Assembly (NCBI RefSeq): GCF_030282825.1
Contig: NZ_JASTZU010000058.1
Span: 186,001-250,000 of the forward strand
Source: Aquibacillus rhizosphaerae
GTDB lineage: Bacteria > Bacillota > Bacilli > Bacillales > Amphibacillaceae
Length of the DNA: 64,000 bases
Direction of reading: 5' to 3'
Of this stretch, positions 26,146 to 35,416 are shown piece after piece. The first letter of the stretch is position 1; every line of letters begins with the position of its first letter. The translations under genes were made by a program, and so were the position numbers. A model generated the notes under the pieces. That model saw nothing but the letters and a program-made list of their open reading frames with translations. It was not told the DNA's origin and ran no database searches.

Positions 26146-26586
26146 GTGACGAGAGTAAAATTTACAGATAGTGACATTGATGTAATGGCAAGGATGATGA
26201 GAGCAGAAGCAGAGGGTGAAGGTCGACTTGGGATGCTTATGGTTGGAAATGTAATTGTAAATCGACTAAAAGCTAATTGTTTAGATTTTAAAGATTTACG
26301 ATCGATAAGAGATGTTATTTTTCAAGTGCAAGGGGGAAATTATTCTTTTGAAGCAGTACAAAAAGGAAATGTTTTTTATAACAGAGCAAGAGGTGTAGAA
26401 AAAAAATTAGCCGAACAAACCTTAAAGTATTGGAGAGAACATCCTTCCAAATATGCTCTTTGGTATTTTAATCCATATGCTGAATGTCCTCCTACATGGT
26501 ACGATCAACCGTTTACAGGACCGTATAAACAACATTGTTATTATGAACCACAACCAAATACATGCGAAGGCGCTTATAGATGGTAA
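26146..26586 (+). CDS. cwlJ: spore cortex-lytic enzyme CwlJ
   Basis: 146-aa cell-wall hydrolase of the SleB/CwlJ family that degrades spore cortex peptidoglycan during germination and lies in the spore coat. Key features: MARMMRAEAEGEGRLGMLMVG with the catalytic Glu, GNVIVNRLKANC, then KYALWYFNPYAECPPTWYDQP and a C-terminal HCYYEP. Length is close to the 142 aa of B. subtilis CwlJ, and unlike SleB there is no signal peptide or peptidoglycan-binding domain. GTG at 26146 follows AGAGGTGA. No GerQ-like gene is nearby. It is the clearest sign of a spore-former. Confidence 0.93.
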   Translation: MTRVKFTDSDIDVMARMMRAEAEGEGRLGMLMVGNVIVNRLKANCLDFKDLRSIRDVIFQVQGGNYSFEAVQKGNVFYNRARGVEKKLAEQTLKYWREHPSKYALWYFNPYAECPPTWYDQPFTGPYKQHCYYEPQPNTCEGAYRW

Positions 26587-26587
26587 C

Positions 26588-26622
26588 AAAAAAACAGAAA
26601 CCAAATGGTTTCTGTTTTTTTT
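26588..26622. terminator. intrinsic terminator of cwlJ
   Basis: AAACAGAAACC and GGTTTCTGTTT with a 4-nt loop, then a T run, starting 1 bp after the stop. Confidence 0.92.
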
Positions 26623-26751
26623 ATGCAAAGCACTTATTAATCTTCTTTTAAAAAATGGAATTATTTCGTTATCTATAGAATTTTATGGGAATCATCAGGT
26701 AATGCTATAATCGATAGCCCTTTTTATACTTAGAAGGAGGAAAAGAACCTG

Positions 26752-27663
26752 GTGAAATTAAAATCAATTGGTATCACCCTTGGCTTGTCTTTTGCTGTAT
26801 TATTAACTGGTTGTGGAAATGAAGAAGATGCACAAGACAATGGTAATGCGGATGAAGATACTGCTAATTTAGGTGAAGAATTAAATTATACGATTACAGG
26901 TATTGAGCCTGGAGCAGGAACTACGGAGCTTGCAAGAAACACTTTAGAGGAATATGAAAACTTAGAAGGTTGGGAACTTCAAGAAGGTTCCACCGCAGGT
27001 ATGTTAACTACGCTAGGTGAAGCAATTGATAATGAAGAACCAATTATTGTAACCGGTTGGACCCCACACTGGATGTTTGCTTCTTATGATTTAAAGTATT
27101 TAGAAGATCCAAAAGAAACATTTGGTGGAGCTGAGAACATTAATACAATAGCAAGATTAGGTTTAGAAGAAGACATGCCTAGTGCTTATAAAATCCTAGA
27201 TCGCTTTCAATGGGAGCCGGAAGATATGGAAGAAGTAATGCTTAACGCACAAGATGTTTCGTTTGAGGAAGCAGCACAGAATTGGCTAGAAGATAATCAA
27301 GATAAAGTTGATGAATGGACGGAAGGTGTAGAGAAGGTAGATGGAAAACAAATTGAATTAGTTTCTACCCCGTGGGATACAGAACGTTCTTCTGGCACTG
27401 TGATGAAGATACTATTAGAACAACAAGGGTTTGATGTGACATTAACACCTGTTGATCCAGCAATTATGTTCCAAGCAGTAGCTAATGCTGAAGCTGATGC
27501 ATCGCTAGCTCCATGGTTACCAATAACACACGGTTCTTTCTATGAAAAACATAAGGATAACATTATTGATTTAGGTGAAAACTTAACAGGTGCTAAAATT
27601 GGTATGGTTGTTCCTGAATATATGGATATTGATTCCATTGAGGATTTACAACCAAAAGAATAA
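26752..27663 (+). CDS. glycine betaine / proline-betaine type ABC binding lipoprotein (OpuAC-like)
   Basis: 303-aa extracellular lipoprotein of the OpuAC family that binds quaternary ammonium compatible solutes. The lipobox is VLLTGCGN; the mature part has ITGIEPGAGTTELARNTLEEY, ITGWTPHWMFASYDLKYLEDP (aromatic cage region) and SLAPWLPITHGSFYEKHKD. GTG at 26752 has AAGGAGG upstream. Family members normally sit with an ATPase and permease; none is here, and both flanks have terminators, so it would have to borrow a transporter. A role in osmoprotection suits a halotolerant host. It could bind another trimethylammonium compound. Confidence 0.88.
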   Translation: MKLKSIGITLGLSFAVLLTGCGNEEDAQDNGNADEDTANLGEELNYTITGIEPGAGTTELARNTLEEYENLEGWELQEGSTAGMLTTLGEAIDNEEPIIVTGWTPHWMFASYDLKYLEDPKETFGGAENINTIARLGLEEDMPSAYKILDRFQWEPEDMEEVMLNAQDVSFEEAAQNWLEDNQDKVDEWTEGVEKVDGKQIELVSTPWDTERSSGTVMKILLEQQGFDVTLTPVDPAIMFQAVANAEADASLAPWLPITHGSFYEKHKDNIIDLGENLTGAKIGMVVPEYMDIDSIEDLQPKE

Positions 27664-27674
27664 CTACTCTCAAG

Positions 27675-27710
27675 GTCAGATTGCTTGTAAACAGTGATCT
27701 GACTCTTTTT
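27675..27710 (+). terminator. intrinsic terminator
   Basis: GTCAGAT and ATCTGAC with CTTTTT after it, 12 bp after the OpuAC-like gene. Confidence 0.8.
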
Positions 27711-27878
27711 ATGAACTAATGCAAAATGATGGCTTCTTTTTACTCTATTGGTTAGACATCAGTAATCTAAGTATAATCTTAATAATCACATTTAAATCTA
27801 ATACCAGCTAGTTCAAATTATCCCTATTTGCTATACTCTATTTTAGTAAGCACTATTTTCCAAGGGAGTTAACAAATA

Positions 27879-28181
27879 ATGAACAACTTAACGTTTATCC
27901 TTTATCATTTTGTATTATTTAGCATAGCACTTGTAACTAACGTATTTTTTGATAGATACCTAGGACCGCCACTCGATTTTGATGATTTAATAGCCTCTGT
28001 TGTTGCTATTCCAATCTTCATAGTAGTTGCTTTATTAATAGGAAAATTATATAAACAGCATAAATCTATCACACTCAAAAGCAAAGTTTTATTGTCTATA
28101 CTTTCCTTTATTATGGCAGCCATTTTTCTGATTGTACTAGAGAATATTTGGTTTGAGATAACTGGAAACATGTTATTCTAG
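27879..28181 (+). CDS. hypothetical membrane protein, 3 TM
   Basis: 100 aa with hydrophobic stretches FILYHFVLFSIALVTNVFF, LIASVVAIPIFIVVALLIG and LLSILSFIMAAIFLIVLE. AAGGGAG precedes the ATG. No family recognised; stands alone. Confidence 0.55.
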   Translation: MNNLTFILYHFVLFSIALVTNVFFDRYLGPPLDFDDLIASVVAIPIFIVVALLIGKLYKQHKSITLKSKVLLSILSFIMAAIFLIVLENIWFEITGNMLF

Positions 28182-28225
28182 CTAGACACAACGTTATCCG
28201 GTTATAACTTCCACCATTACTTAGT

Positions 28226-28414
28226 TTAATGTTTATTGATTTCCGCTATTGAATTAATTCGTTTTTTAAAATAGAAAATGACATAACTATTTCTTGAAGT
28301 CAAAACTACTACTATAGTTATAAAAAAGGCTGTGGCTGTATGTAACGACACTGTCCAGATAACTGCAATGATTGCATACAAAGAATAGCATGAAATACAT
28401 ATTATACTTACCAT
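28226..28414 (-). pseudogene. possible membrane-protein gene fragment
   Basis: 62-codon frame with membrane-like sequence (ISCYSLYAIIAVIWTVSL, ATAFFITIVVVLTS) and no ribosome site. Just upstream, in another frame, GGAGG is followed by a second hydrophobic stretch (IFSLLFLSYNQ) that ends at TAG. The two may be parts of one frameshifted gene. It could equally be chance. Confidence 0.3.
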
Positions 28415-28888
28415 AGAAATGACCTAGAGCTTTAAAAACTACTGATTGTAGCTGAGAAATAATAACGAAAATATTCCTCCTACTATTGCAAAACCGTATA
28501 GCTCCTAGTTCCTTACTTAAAAAGGTTACTGAGTTTCACATTATAGTTTTACATAAAATTGATAAACCAAATTTATTCTTAACCACTTCAAACTCCCCTC
28601 TTTATAACAAAACTTATATTCTTATAAACGTATTCGTGTACGATGAAATCTGTAATCAATCTAACCTAAACTGCAACTATAAAATACTGCTTGCGTTTAT
28701 ACATAAAAATTTATTTCTCATGTATAAAGGCTTTACCATACATTGCCCATATGTATCCCTAAAAATCATTAACTTTCGAACGATTAACCAAAACAAATTA
28801 TAAAAAGTTCACAAAAGTGTCACTTATGAAAAAAGTTTCTAAGCTATATAATTACGTTTATGTTTAAAATAGAAAGGGAGTTTGTATT
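28415..28888. other. gene-free stretch
   Basis: AT-rich DNA before the DUF2798 gene. A 105-codon plus-strand frame at 28486-28803 has no ribosome site and no protein-like pattern. The last 60 bp presumably hold the promoter of the downstream gene. I see no hairpin or repeat. Confidence 0.4.
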
Positions 28889-29371
28889 TTGCCAAGTAAT
28901 AAAAAAGAAGGAATTATTTTCGGTATTTTTATGTGTTTTGGGATGGTTTCAATTATGACTGCCTACAACACAGCTTTGCACGGTTTCTCGTCTTTTACAA
29001 TAGGGAGTGCAGCAATTCAATTTACTGTGACATTTATCGTCTCGTTTTTCGTAGAATCATTAGTTGAACCAAAAGCACGAAAATTCGCATTATCCCTACC
29101 TTATGATAAATCGAAAAAAATCAATATTATTTTAGCCATTTCTTTGTGCATGGTTTCTTTAATGGTTCTTATTATGTCAGGATACGGGCTAATTTTAATG
29201 TCGTTAATGATAGGAATTAAAGGTCCAATTTTCACCGCATACCTTAAAACTGTAGGATTAAACTTTATCGTTGCACTTCCAGCACAGTTATTGATTGTAG
29301 GACCAATCTCACGTTGGCTATTAACTAAATACGTTAAACCATCAACACAAATGCCAGAATTAAATGTATAA
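28889..29371 (+). CDS. DUF2798 membrane protein
   Basis: 160 aa with four TM segments, two copies of the DUF2798 unit: EGIIFGIFMCFGMVSIMTAYNTALHG in the first half and LMVLIMSGYGLILMSLMIGIKG in the second, each followed by an FxxxxVE or LLIVGP loop. TTG at 28889 follows AAAGGGAG. The family is common in bacilli and lactobacilli and has no assigned role. A strong terminator follows immediately. Confidence 0.8.
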   Translation: MPSNKKEGIIFGIFMCFGMVSIMTAYNTALHGFSSFTIGSAAIQFTVTFIVSFFVESLVEPKARKFALSLPYDKSKKINIILAISLCMVSLMVLIMSGYGLILMSLMIGIKGPIFTAYLKTVGLNFIVALPAQLLIVGPISRWLLTKYVKPSTQMPELNV

Positions 29372-29408
29372 AAACAAGCAAGTTACTCGAAGTAGCTTGC
29401 TTGTTTTT
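29371..29408. terminator. intrinsic terminator
   Basis: AAAACAAGCAAG and CTTGCTTGTTTT with a T tail, directly after the DUF2798 stop. Confidence 0.9.
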
Positions 29409-29422
29409 GCTTTATTCATCAG

Positions 29423-29625
29423 GGTAAGGCCTGGTTAACAGTGTTACCAACAGCAGGAAGATCTATTGATAATTTCTTCCCTTGTACCACCTAAGTCATA
29501 ATTCATTACTTATAGTCATTGTGTTTTCACTTATTGGATTATTTCTCATACCATTAAACGTACTAGAACAATCCTTACGTGTATCTCGCTGGCGAACGAT
29601 ATTTACTCCTCACTTCTCCATATAA
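29423..29625 (+). pseudogene. possible gene fragment with C-terminal membrane segment
   Basis: One frame reads GKAWLTVLPTAGRSIDNFF and, after a shift near 29483, another continues HNSLLIVIVFSLIGLFLIPLNV and LEQSLRVSRWRTIF to a stop at 29625. Codon pattern and a clear TM segment look protein-like, but there is no start or ribosome site. Probably the decayed 3' end of a membrane protein gene. The family is unknown. Confidence 0.3.
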
Positions 29626-29739
29626 ATTTGGAAATGTAACTAGATAATTAAATACAAATAACCTATGTCAGAAATTTTGTTAAACGTATTATAGTTAGTA
29701 CCTTACAGGGATATCATTCTATATTGTTCCATCACCAAG

Positions 29740-30522
29740 TCAAAATGAACGACAAAGAAAACGTAGTGCATCACTTAATGCTGTCGGCACAATCGACATA
29801 TGACTTTCATCATTTAATCCACGAAAATCAATGTCGGCTAACATGTCGCCTTCAGCTAGACGCGTATATAAGCTCTGAGCATCATGATACATGTTTTTTT
29901 GGCTTGTGTGCTCAATGGCAATATACAGACGCTTATCATTTCTGGTTCTAAGATGTTTTTCTTCATTTAATACAGCACGGTTATTCCACCAAATAGATGG
30001 ACTAAAGGCCAGATAATTTTGAAACAGATCTTGTCGTGTAAAAAGCGTGTATAAAGCAAACAATCCACCAAGTGAGTGTCCAAAAATTGCTTGTTTTTGT
30101 TTATTTACCGGATAATCCTTATGTATAACCGGCATTAATTTTTTCTCAATAAATGCTTGAAAGTCTTTCGCACCACCGTGATCTGGCCAAGGCTGTCCAT
30201 CTGGTTTTTCTGGTAAATCCACGGTTTGCGCAGGAGGGGTGTAATCATACACGCGGAAAGAAGAGAAAACATCATTCCCTTCATACCCTATACCTACGAT
30301 AATCAACTCACTCACACCAGTTTTATCAGCCCTACGACTTTGTAAGTTGACAATTTGATCTATCATCGTAAAATAAGCATCTCCATCTAATACATATAGT
30401 ACAGGAAAACCTTCACTAGGTGGTGTACTTTCTGGGATAGAGATATCCACTCTATAATTATGGTGTGCTCCTTTCAAGTCGAAGCTTTCTGTCTTTCTAC
30501 TTCTAATCACTAATCCCTCCAT
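29740..30522 (-). CDS. alpha/beta hydrolase, siderophore esterase type (BesA/IroE-like)
   Basis: 260-aa esterase of the esterase-D family. Members near this type hydrolyse ferric trilactone siderophores such as bacillibactin after import, freeing iron. Visible are the nucleophile elbow FGHSLGGLFALYTLF, the oxyanion region FPVLYVLDGDAYF, the family's DYTPP and a WPDHGGAKDFQAFIEKKL stretch, and the C-terminal catalytic His in NDESHMSIVPTAL. It has no signal peptide, so it acts in the cytosol. It is the last gene of the iron operon, 16 bp from the permease. GGAGGG lies inside the first codons, so the GTG at 30510 may be the real start. Confidence 0.85.
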   Translation of the reverse strand: MEGLVIRSRKTESFDLKGAHHNYRVDISIPESTPPSEGFPVLYVLDGDAYFTMIDQIVNLQSRRADKTGVSELIIVGIGYEGNDVFSSFRVYDYTPPAQTVDLPEKPDGQPWPDHGGAKDFQAFIEKKLMPVIHKDYPVNKQKQAIFGHSLGGLFALYTLFTRQDLFQNYLAFSPSIWWNNRAVLNEEKHLRTRNDKRLYIAIEHTSQKNMYHDAQSLYTRLAEGDMLADIDFRGLNDESHMSIVPTALSDALRFLCRSF

Positions 30523-30538
30523 TGTGGAAACAAAATGT

Positions 30539-31570
30539 TCAAGTTATTTTTCTAGCTTTAATTAACAAATAAATAAAGTAAGGAACACCAATAATGGATA
30601 CCACAATACCCACAGGCAATTCAGCTGGAGCAAAAATCGTCTTTCCGATAAAGTCACCAAATATGACAATAAACATGCCTAGCAGACCACTAATCGGTAA
30701 GATGTGTAAATGATTAATGCCTACTAATCGACGTGCAATATGTGGGGCAATTAAACCGACAAAACCAATACTTCCCGAAACGGAAACACAAGCACTTATG
30801 AGCGCAACACTACACAAGAGTAAAATCGTACGTTCACGACTTTGATTCACACCTATTCCAACGGTTGTCGTGTCATCAAATTGCAATGCGTTTAATTGGG
30901 AAGTTTTCATCATCATAATTGGAACAGCTATTACTATCCAGGGCAATATCGCAATAATCTGGTCCCAAGAGGCACTATAAATACTTCCAGATAACCATAC
31001 GGTTGCCATCTCAAAATCCTGCGGGTTCATCTTTAAAGAAATATATAGTGTTACTGCACTGAAACCAGAATTACTTGCAATTCCTACAAGAATAAGCTTG
31101 GTCGGATCCATCACTCCATACGTTCGGGAAAATAGCAGTAAGAACATTGCGGCCGCCATTCCGCCTACCCAGCCAAAGAAAGACATATTAAATAGTGTAA
31201 ACCAACCTGCACCTGAAATAGTTCCTTGAATAAAGAACATAAATAATACGATAGACATCCCAGCAGCTGCATGGATACCAAGTATTCCAGGATCAGCTAA
31301 TTGATTTCGCGTAACTCCTTGCAATACTGCACCAGCGATACCTAATGCAAAACCAACGAGAGCCCCAATAATTATTCTTGGTAAACGAAATTCAAAAATA
31401 ACCAAATCAAAAGCATCATTTTGATCAAATCCAAAAATAGTCTCATACACTTCTAGTGGTGAAATATCATATGTTCCATTTGTAACACTAATGTACATAA
31501 CAACGACGGAAATTAGAGTGATTATCACAAAGGCAAGAACAAACCTAATCCATTTTTTATGTTGACTCAA
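30539..31570 (-). CDS. iron-siderophore ABC permease (FecCD family)
   Basis: 343-aa membrane subunit of a ferric-siderophore importer, paired with the next FecCD protein. Family motifs: FRLPRIIIGALVGFALGIAGAVLQG near residue 60, LADPGILGIHAAAGM, and SGSIGFVGLIAPHIARRLVG, which faces the ATPase. About nine or ten TM segments. TTG at 31570 overlaps the TGA of the upstream permease gene by 4 bp, so the two are coupled. It resembles FeuC in order and size. No ATPase gene is in the operon, so a shared one (such as a YusV type) is needed, which is inference. Confidence 0.92.
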   Translation of the reverse strand: MSQHKKWIRFVLAFVIITLISVVVMYISVTNGTYDISPLEVYETIFGFDQNDAFDLVIFEFRLPRIIIGALVGFALGIAGAVLQGVTRNQLADPGILGIHAAAGMSIVLFMFFIQGTISGAGWFTLFNMSFFGWVGGMAAAMFLLLFSRTYGVMDPTKLILVGIASNSGFSAVTLYISLKMNPQDFEMATVWLSGSIYSASWDQIIAILPWIVIAVPIMMMKTSQLNALQFDDTTTVGIGVNQSRERTILLLCSVALISACVSVSGSIGFVGLIAPHIARRLVGINHLHILPISGLLGMFIVIFGDFIGKTIFAPAELPVGIVVSIIGVPYFIYLLIKARKIT

Positions 31571-32571
31571 AAGCTCCTTCCCCCTTTCTTATGGATTAAA
31601 TAAAGGAAGAAAGGAACACCAAATATGGCAGTAACAACGCCAATTGGCGTCTCAAATGGATGATTAATATATCGACTAATGATATCGGACCAAGCCAAAA
31701 ATAAACCTCCGAAAATACATGAAAAAGGAATAATTCTTTTATAGTTTTGACCAACTAGAAACCTTGCAATATGTGGAATAATTAACCCAATAAAAGCAAT
31801 TTTCCCCGCTATCGCTACAGAGATACCTGTTAAAATAACTACACTCAACATTGCTAGTGATTTTATTAGTATAACGTTAATGCCTAAACCCTGTGCGGTG
31901 TCATCTCCTAAGGATACAATATTAATATATCTCGCGATTGTAAACGCTAAGATGAGACCAAAAATGGCAAATGGAATGGCCAATTTAATTAATGTTGGGT
32001 CCATTTGATGAAGTCTAGCATTATACCAAAAGCTTATATTTTGTGAGACTTGAAAATAGGTGGCTAATGCCTGCGATAGTCCATTCAAAAACGTCCCTAA
32101 TATCGTCCCTAATATAGCTAGAGTTAATGGTGTCATACCACCAGGTAATAATCGAGCAATAGAAAAGACGAGGATAGCTCCGAATGCTGAACCAATCAAT
32201 GAATAAATAATCATCATTGTTGGTGCAACATTCGGTAAAAAGATTAGACATAGTGTTATGACAAATACAGAACCATCAGAGACACCCATAATGCTGGGTG
32301 AAGCCAAAAAGTTTCTTGTTATTCCTTGCATCAGCGCACCAGAGACCGCTAGGAAGGCACCGATTAATAGCGCACCTAGAACACGTGGCAAACGAGATGT
32401 GCGTACAATAAGATGGTCCATATTTTCTGTGTCAAAATGGATGAAAGTGTCTAATACAGTTGTTAGGCTTATCGACTTGGAACCATATATTAATGAGACA
32501 CTAACTGTTATTAATAAAAACAGGATGAGAAAAACGACTTGAATGGTACGTTTTTTTAATATAGAAATCAT
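31567..32571 (-). CDS. iron-siderophore ABC permease (FecCD family)
   Basis: 334-aa FecCD permease and partner of the downstream one. Motifs: RLPRVLGALLIGAFLAVSGALMQG, LASPSIMGVSDGSVFVI and AGKIAFIGLIIPHIARFLVG. FeuB-like by position. ATG at 32571 follows GGGAG; the TTG at 32574 is also open. The pair would form the membrane channel for the ferric-siderophore captured by the lipoprotein encoded just upstream. Confidence 0.92.
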   Translation of the reverse strand: MISILKKRTIQVVFLILFLLITVSVSLIYGSKSISLTTVLDTFIHFDTENMDHLIVRTSRLPRVLGALLIGAFLAVSGALMQGITRNFLASPSIMGVSDGSVFVITLCLIFLPNVAPTMMIIYSLIGSAFGAILVFSIARLLPGGMTPLTLAILGTILGTFLNGLSQALATYFQVSQNISFWYNARLHQMDPTLIKLAIPFAIFGLILAFTIARYINIVSLGDDTAQGLGINVILIKSLAMLSVVILTGISVAIAGKIAFIGLIIPHIARFLVGQNYKRIIPFSCIFGGLFLAWSDIISRYINHPFETPIGVVTAIFGVPFFLYLIHKKGGRSF

Positions 32572-32599
32572 CAATTGTTACTCCCAATGCTAATAATGG

Positions 32600-33610
32600 T
32601 TACTTTGATAACTTTGCTTGGACTTGCTCTAGGAAAAGCATTCTGCTATAGAGCGGACCACCTTCTAGTAATGGATTTACTACATTCTCATATACTTGGT
32701 CCTCTTGAAAAGCAGTTATGTTTTGAACTATGGGATTATTTTTTAAATCTTCAAAAGCTTTACTACTCTCATCTGTACCGCTATCTTGAATTTGCATAAA
32801 AATATAATCCGGATTCATATCAGCCAGCTGTTCAACCGATATTGCTTCTTGTACTTCGGCTTTACTTATTAAGTCTGCCACTTCTAAGCCTAATTGATCA
32901 TACAATAGTGGATTAAAAAACAGTTCTGGAGCATACATGAATACTTGTCCACCACGAATACGTAATGCAACTACCTTTTTACCTTCTAAATCTTCCAATA
33001 TTGTATCTTTGGCTATTTCAATATTTTCATTAAATTCAGCTAAAAGATCTTCCGCAGTATCATCTTTACCACCTAATTGAGCCATTAAGTGAAGATTATC
33101 CTCCCAATTAGATGAAACGTGTGAGACAAGAATAGTAGTAGCTATTTTTTCTAAATTTTTAACGACTTCCTCTGGGAACTTTGTTGTTCCTAAAATAACA
33201 TCTGGCTCTAATTCTAGTATTTTCTCAAAATTTGGCTGTTGTTTCTCTCCAATTGACTCAGCATTACCCATTGCAGATTGATAGATTTCTGGAAACTCTC
33301 CTGCCACGGTCACCGCACCAACAGGTTCAACCTCGAGCACAACTGCATCTTCCATTGCTTCCATTGCACCTGTAATCACAATTCGTTCCACATTCGCAGG
33401 TACAGTATAACTCTCACCAAGGTAGTCAATCGTTCTTTCCGTTGCTGAATCATCTGTTGATTCCTCTTCACTTGTTTCTTCTGCTTCTTTTGTGCCTGCT
33501 TGTTCTTCATTTTCATTGGTCGTTGTTTCACCCTGTGTGACGTCACTATCTTGACCGCATCCTGCTAGTATAATTAGCAAAGCTAACATGAACATAATAA
33601 TTTTTTTCAT
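32600..33610 (-). CDS. iron-siderophore ABC substrate-binding lipoprotein (FeuA-like)
   Basis: About 336-aa lipoprotein of the Fe3+-siderophore periplasmic-binding (class III) type. Lipobox LLIILAGCGQ, then an acidic Thr/Glu-rich linker of about 40 residues, then DYLGESYTVPANVERIVITG, which opens the binding fold, and LELEPDVILGTTKF. The long helix typical of the class follows. ATG at 33610 is 8 nt after GAGGAG; the ATG at 33616 is too close. Together with the two FecCD permeases and the esterase it forms a Feu-like set. The siderophore is unknown; a catecholate is suggested by the esterase. Confidence 0.9.
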   Translation of the reverse strand: MKKIIMFMLALLIILAGCGQDSDVTQGETTTNENEEQAGTKEAEETSEEESTDDSATERTIDYLGESYTVPANVERIVITGAMEAMEDAVVLEVEPVGAVTVAGEFPEIYQSAMGNAESIGEKQQPNFEKILELEPDVILGTTKFPEEVVKNLEKIATTILVSHVSSNWEDNLHLMAQLGGKDDTAEDLLAEFNENIEIAKDTILEDLEGKKVVALRIRGGQVFMYAPELFFNPLLYDQLGLEVADLISKAEVQEAISVEQLADMNPDYIFMQIQDSGTDESSKAFEDLKNNPIVQNITAFQEDQVYENVVNPLLEGGPLYSRMLFLEQVQAKLSK

Positions 33611-33646
33611 TTTCATTTCTCCTCTTCGTGTAATTATTCTTATTTT

Positions 33647-34842
33647 CTAATTGTTTAAATGCTCTCGTAAAATTTTTCCTGTGTAGTTTCGTCTAAATAA
33701 ATCCTTTTCCACTAATAATGGAATAACCTTTTCAAAAAACAAATCCATAGATTGAGGTGTACCTCCTGGTAATGCAATAAAACCATCCATCGCTCCATAA
33801 TTAAACCATTCGATAATCTCGTCAACTACTTGCTCAGGTGGGCCGATTACGACCCAATGTTCTGAGTGGATGACTTCTGGTCGTTTCAGCAATTGTTCTA
33901 TTTTAGGTTCATGTTGTGAAATATATTTCATTAATAAGTCCGCATGTGTCTTACTTCTTACGGATTGATTCTGATCTGGAAGTATCTCCGAGGTTAATTT
34001 TTTATGTAATTCATATTCTCTTAGATCTAATCCAATAATCCTTTCAATCGAGCTGTATCGTTGTTCCTTGGTGATATGCTTATGCGCATCTTGATACATT
34101 TGAAGTGCTTCTTCAAATGTATTACTAATAAAGAAATATAAACCTGGTAACACACGAACATCTTCTTCTGAGCGGCCATGTTCTGTTGCCTTTTGTTGTA
34201 AGCACCGACGCAATTCCATAGCAGCCTCAATACTTGGAGTAGCAGCAAAGGTAGCCTCTGCAACAGAAGCTGCAAAAATACGACCTGGTTCTGAAGCACC
34301 AGCTTGAAATAATAAGGGCTCACGAGAAGGATGGGCAGGCAAATTGAGTGGACCTTTTACCGAAAAATATTCTCCTTTATAATCGATTGGTTGTACAGTT
34401 CTTCTGCTGCTTCTGTATTTATATTCTTTTGTTGAAGTGCTTCGTTTGGAAAGCTATTCCACAACTTACGAACCACTTCGGTAGCCTATGTAGCTTTTGC
34501 ATAGCGCTCTTCAGAGGATGGACGTTCCATTTGACCAAAGTTTTCACCACCATCAATGGAAGTAACAATGTTCCACCCAGCTCGTCCATTACTAATCCAA
34601 TGTAAGGATTGCAGTTGTCGTGCAATAATATACGGTGGGTATGATGCTGTGGACATTGTTGTAACTAACCCAATATGTGTCGTTTGCTCGGCAATAGTTG
34701 TTAAGGTCAATGTTGGATCAATCCCTGTAGTTCCACCTGCATGAAAGATGATTTTTGGATGTGCAAATAATGAATCAGGCTTAAATACGAAATCTAATTT
34801 AACCACTTCGGCTCGTTTAGCTAATTGAATTTGTTCATCCAT
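33647..34842 (-). pseudogene. decayed flavin-dependent monooxygenase (LLM class, NtaA/SnaA/DszA-like)
   Basis: The N-terminal fragment (LAKRAEVVKLDFVF, then IGLVTTMSTASYPPYIIARQLQSL, GRAGWNIVTSIDGGENFG) and the C-terminal fragment (LPAHPSREPLLFQAGASEPGR to the end) belong to one LLM-class luciferase-like monooxygenase of the nitrilotriacetate-monooxygenase type. Between them are an in-frame TAG at about 34485-34487 and a frameshift near 34390-34400; the bridging DNA still encodes FIEVVRKLWNSF-like and DYKGEYFSVKGP-like sequence. About 35-40 residues are also missing from the N terminus. So the gene is dead. It lies 31 bp upstream of the binding-protein gene and is first behind the Fur box. 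Confidence 0.88.
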
Positions 34843-35109
34843 TGTGTCATATTAATCATGACTTGAACTCCTTTGTAACCGGTTATTAAGTGATAAACCA
34901 ATAACAAGCTTTCTTTTATATTTCACACACGGATCAACCTTTCTAAGCTGATACATCTAATAAAATATCAGCTATCAAGAAATTAATAGTTAGATTGATA
35001 GAAATGTCACCTGCTAACCTCCTTTATAACCATCCATATACTTCATGTCACCAAGCTCCAAACATGTAACACGGAATGACTTTTATCATATTCTATTTCA
35101 CATTATAAC
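34843..35109 (-). other. leader / intergenic region of the iron operon
   Basis: About 270 bp between the Fur box and the monooxygenase remnant. It holds an inverted repeat AGCTGATA (34946-34953) and TATCAGCT (34966-34973) without a T run, and AAAGGAGG at about 35019-35026 followed by a short open frame from GTG that stops within seven codons. It may contain the lost N terminus of the monooxygenase or a separate small gene; I see no riboswitch. Confidence 0.35.
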
Positions 35110-35128
35110 GATAATGATAATCATTATC
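35110..35128. promoter_or_regulatory. Fur box
   Basis: GATAATGATAATCATTATC is the full 19-bp Fur consensus with no mismatch. It lies upstream of the minus-strand iron operon. Fur with iron bound should repress it, so the operon should be expressed under iron limitation. Confidence 0.93.
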
Positions 35129-35385
35129 AATAGAAAATCAACTTTTCTCCATAAATTTTGTAGTCAATCAGCCACCAACTTCATCACAAAGCCTACATAA
35201 TTTTTCAATCGATGTATTAGAAATTCAGGGATTTCTTACTACTATTTTTAATAGATACACTAATTCTTAAAAATTCCAAGCCTAGTCATCCCTCTGTTTA
35301 AGACCATGTTGATAAACGAGTGCCAAGCAGTTTGACAATCAAGAATAAACTGTATCAGTGCCATTATTTACTTCCAATGAACTGA

Positions 35386-35404
35386 GGGACAGGTCCCTTG
35401 TCCC
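35386..35404. repeat. GGGACAGG-type motif, second copy
   Basis: GGGACAGGTCCCTTGTCCC, partly palindromic, 16 of 19 identical to 12427-12445. Confidence 0.45.
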
Positions 35405-35416
35405 AGAAGTATACAT

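Noticed and set aside
28486-28803. 105-codon plus-strand frame
   Set aside because: No ribosome site, no protein-like composition and no family pattern.
34946-34973. Inverted repeat AGCTGATA/TATCAGCT as a terminator or riboswitch
   Set aside because: No T run follows on either strand, and no conserved riboswitch core is visible.
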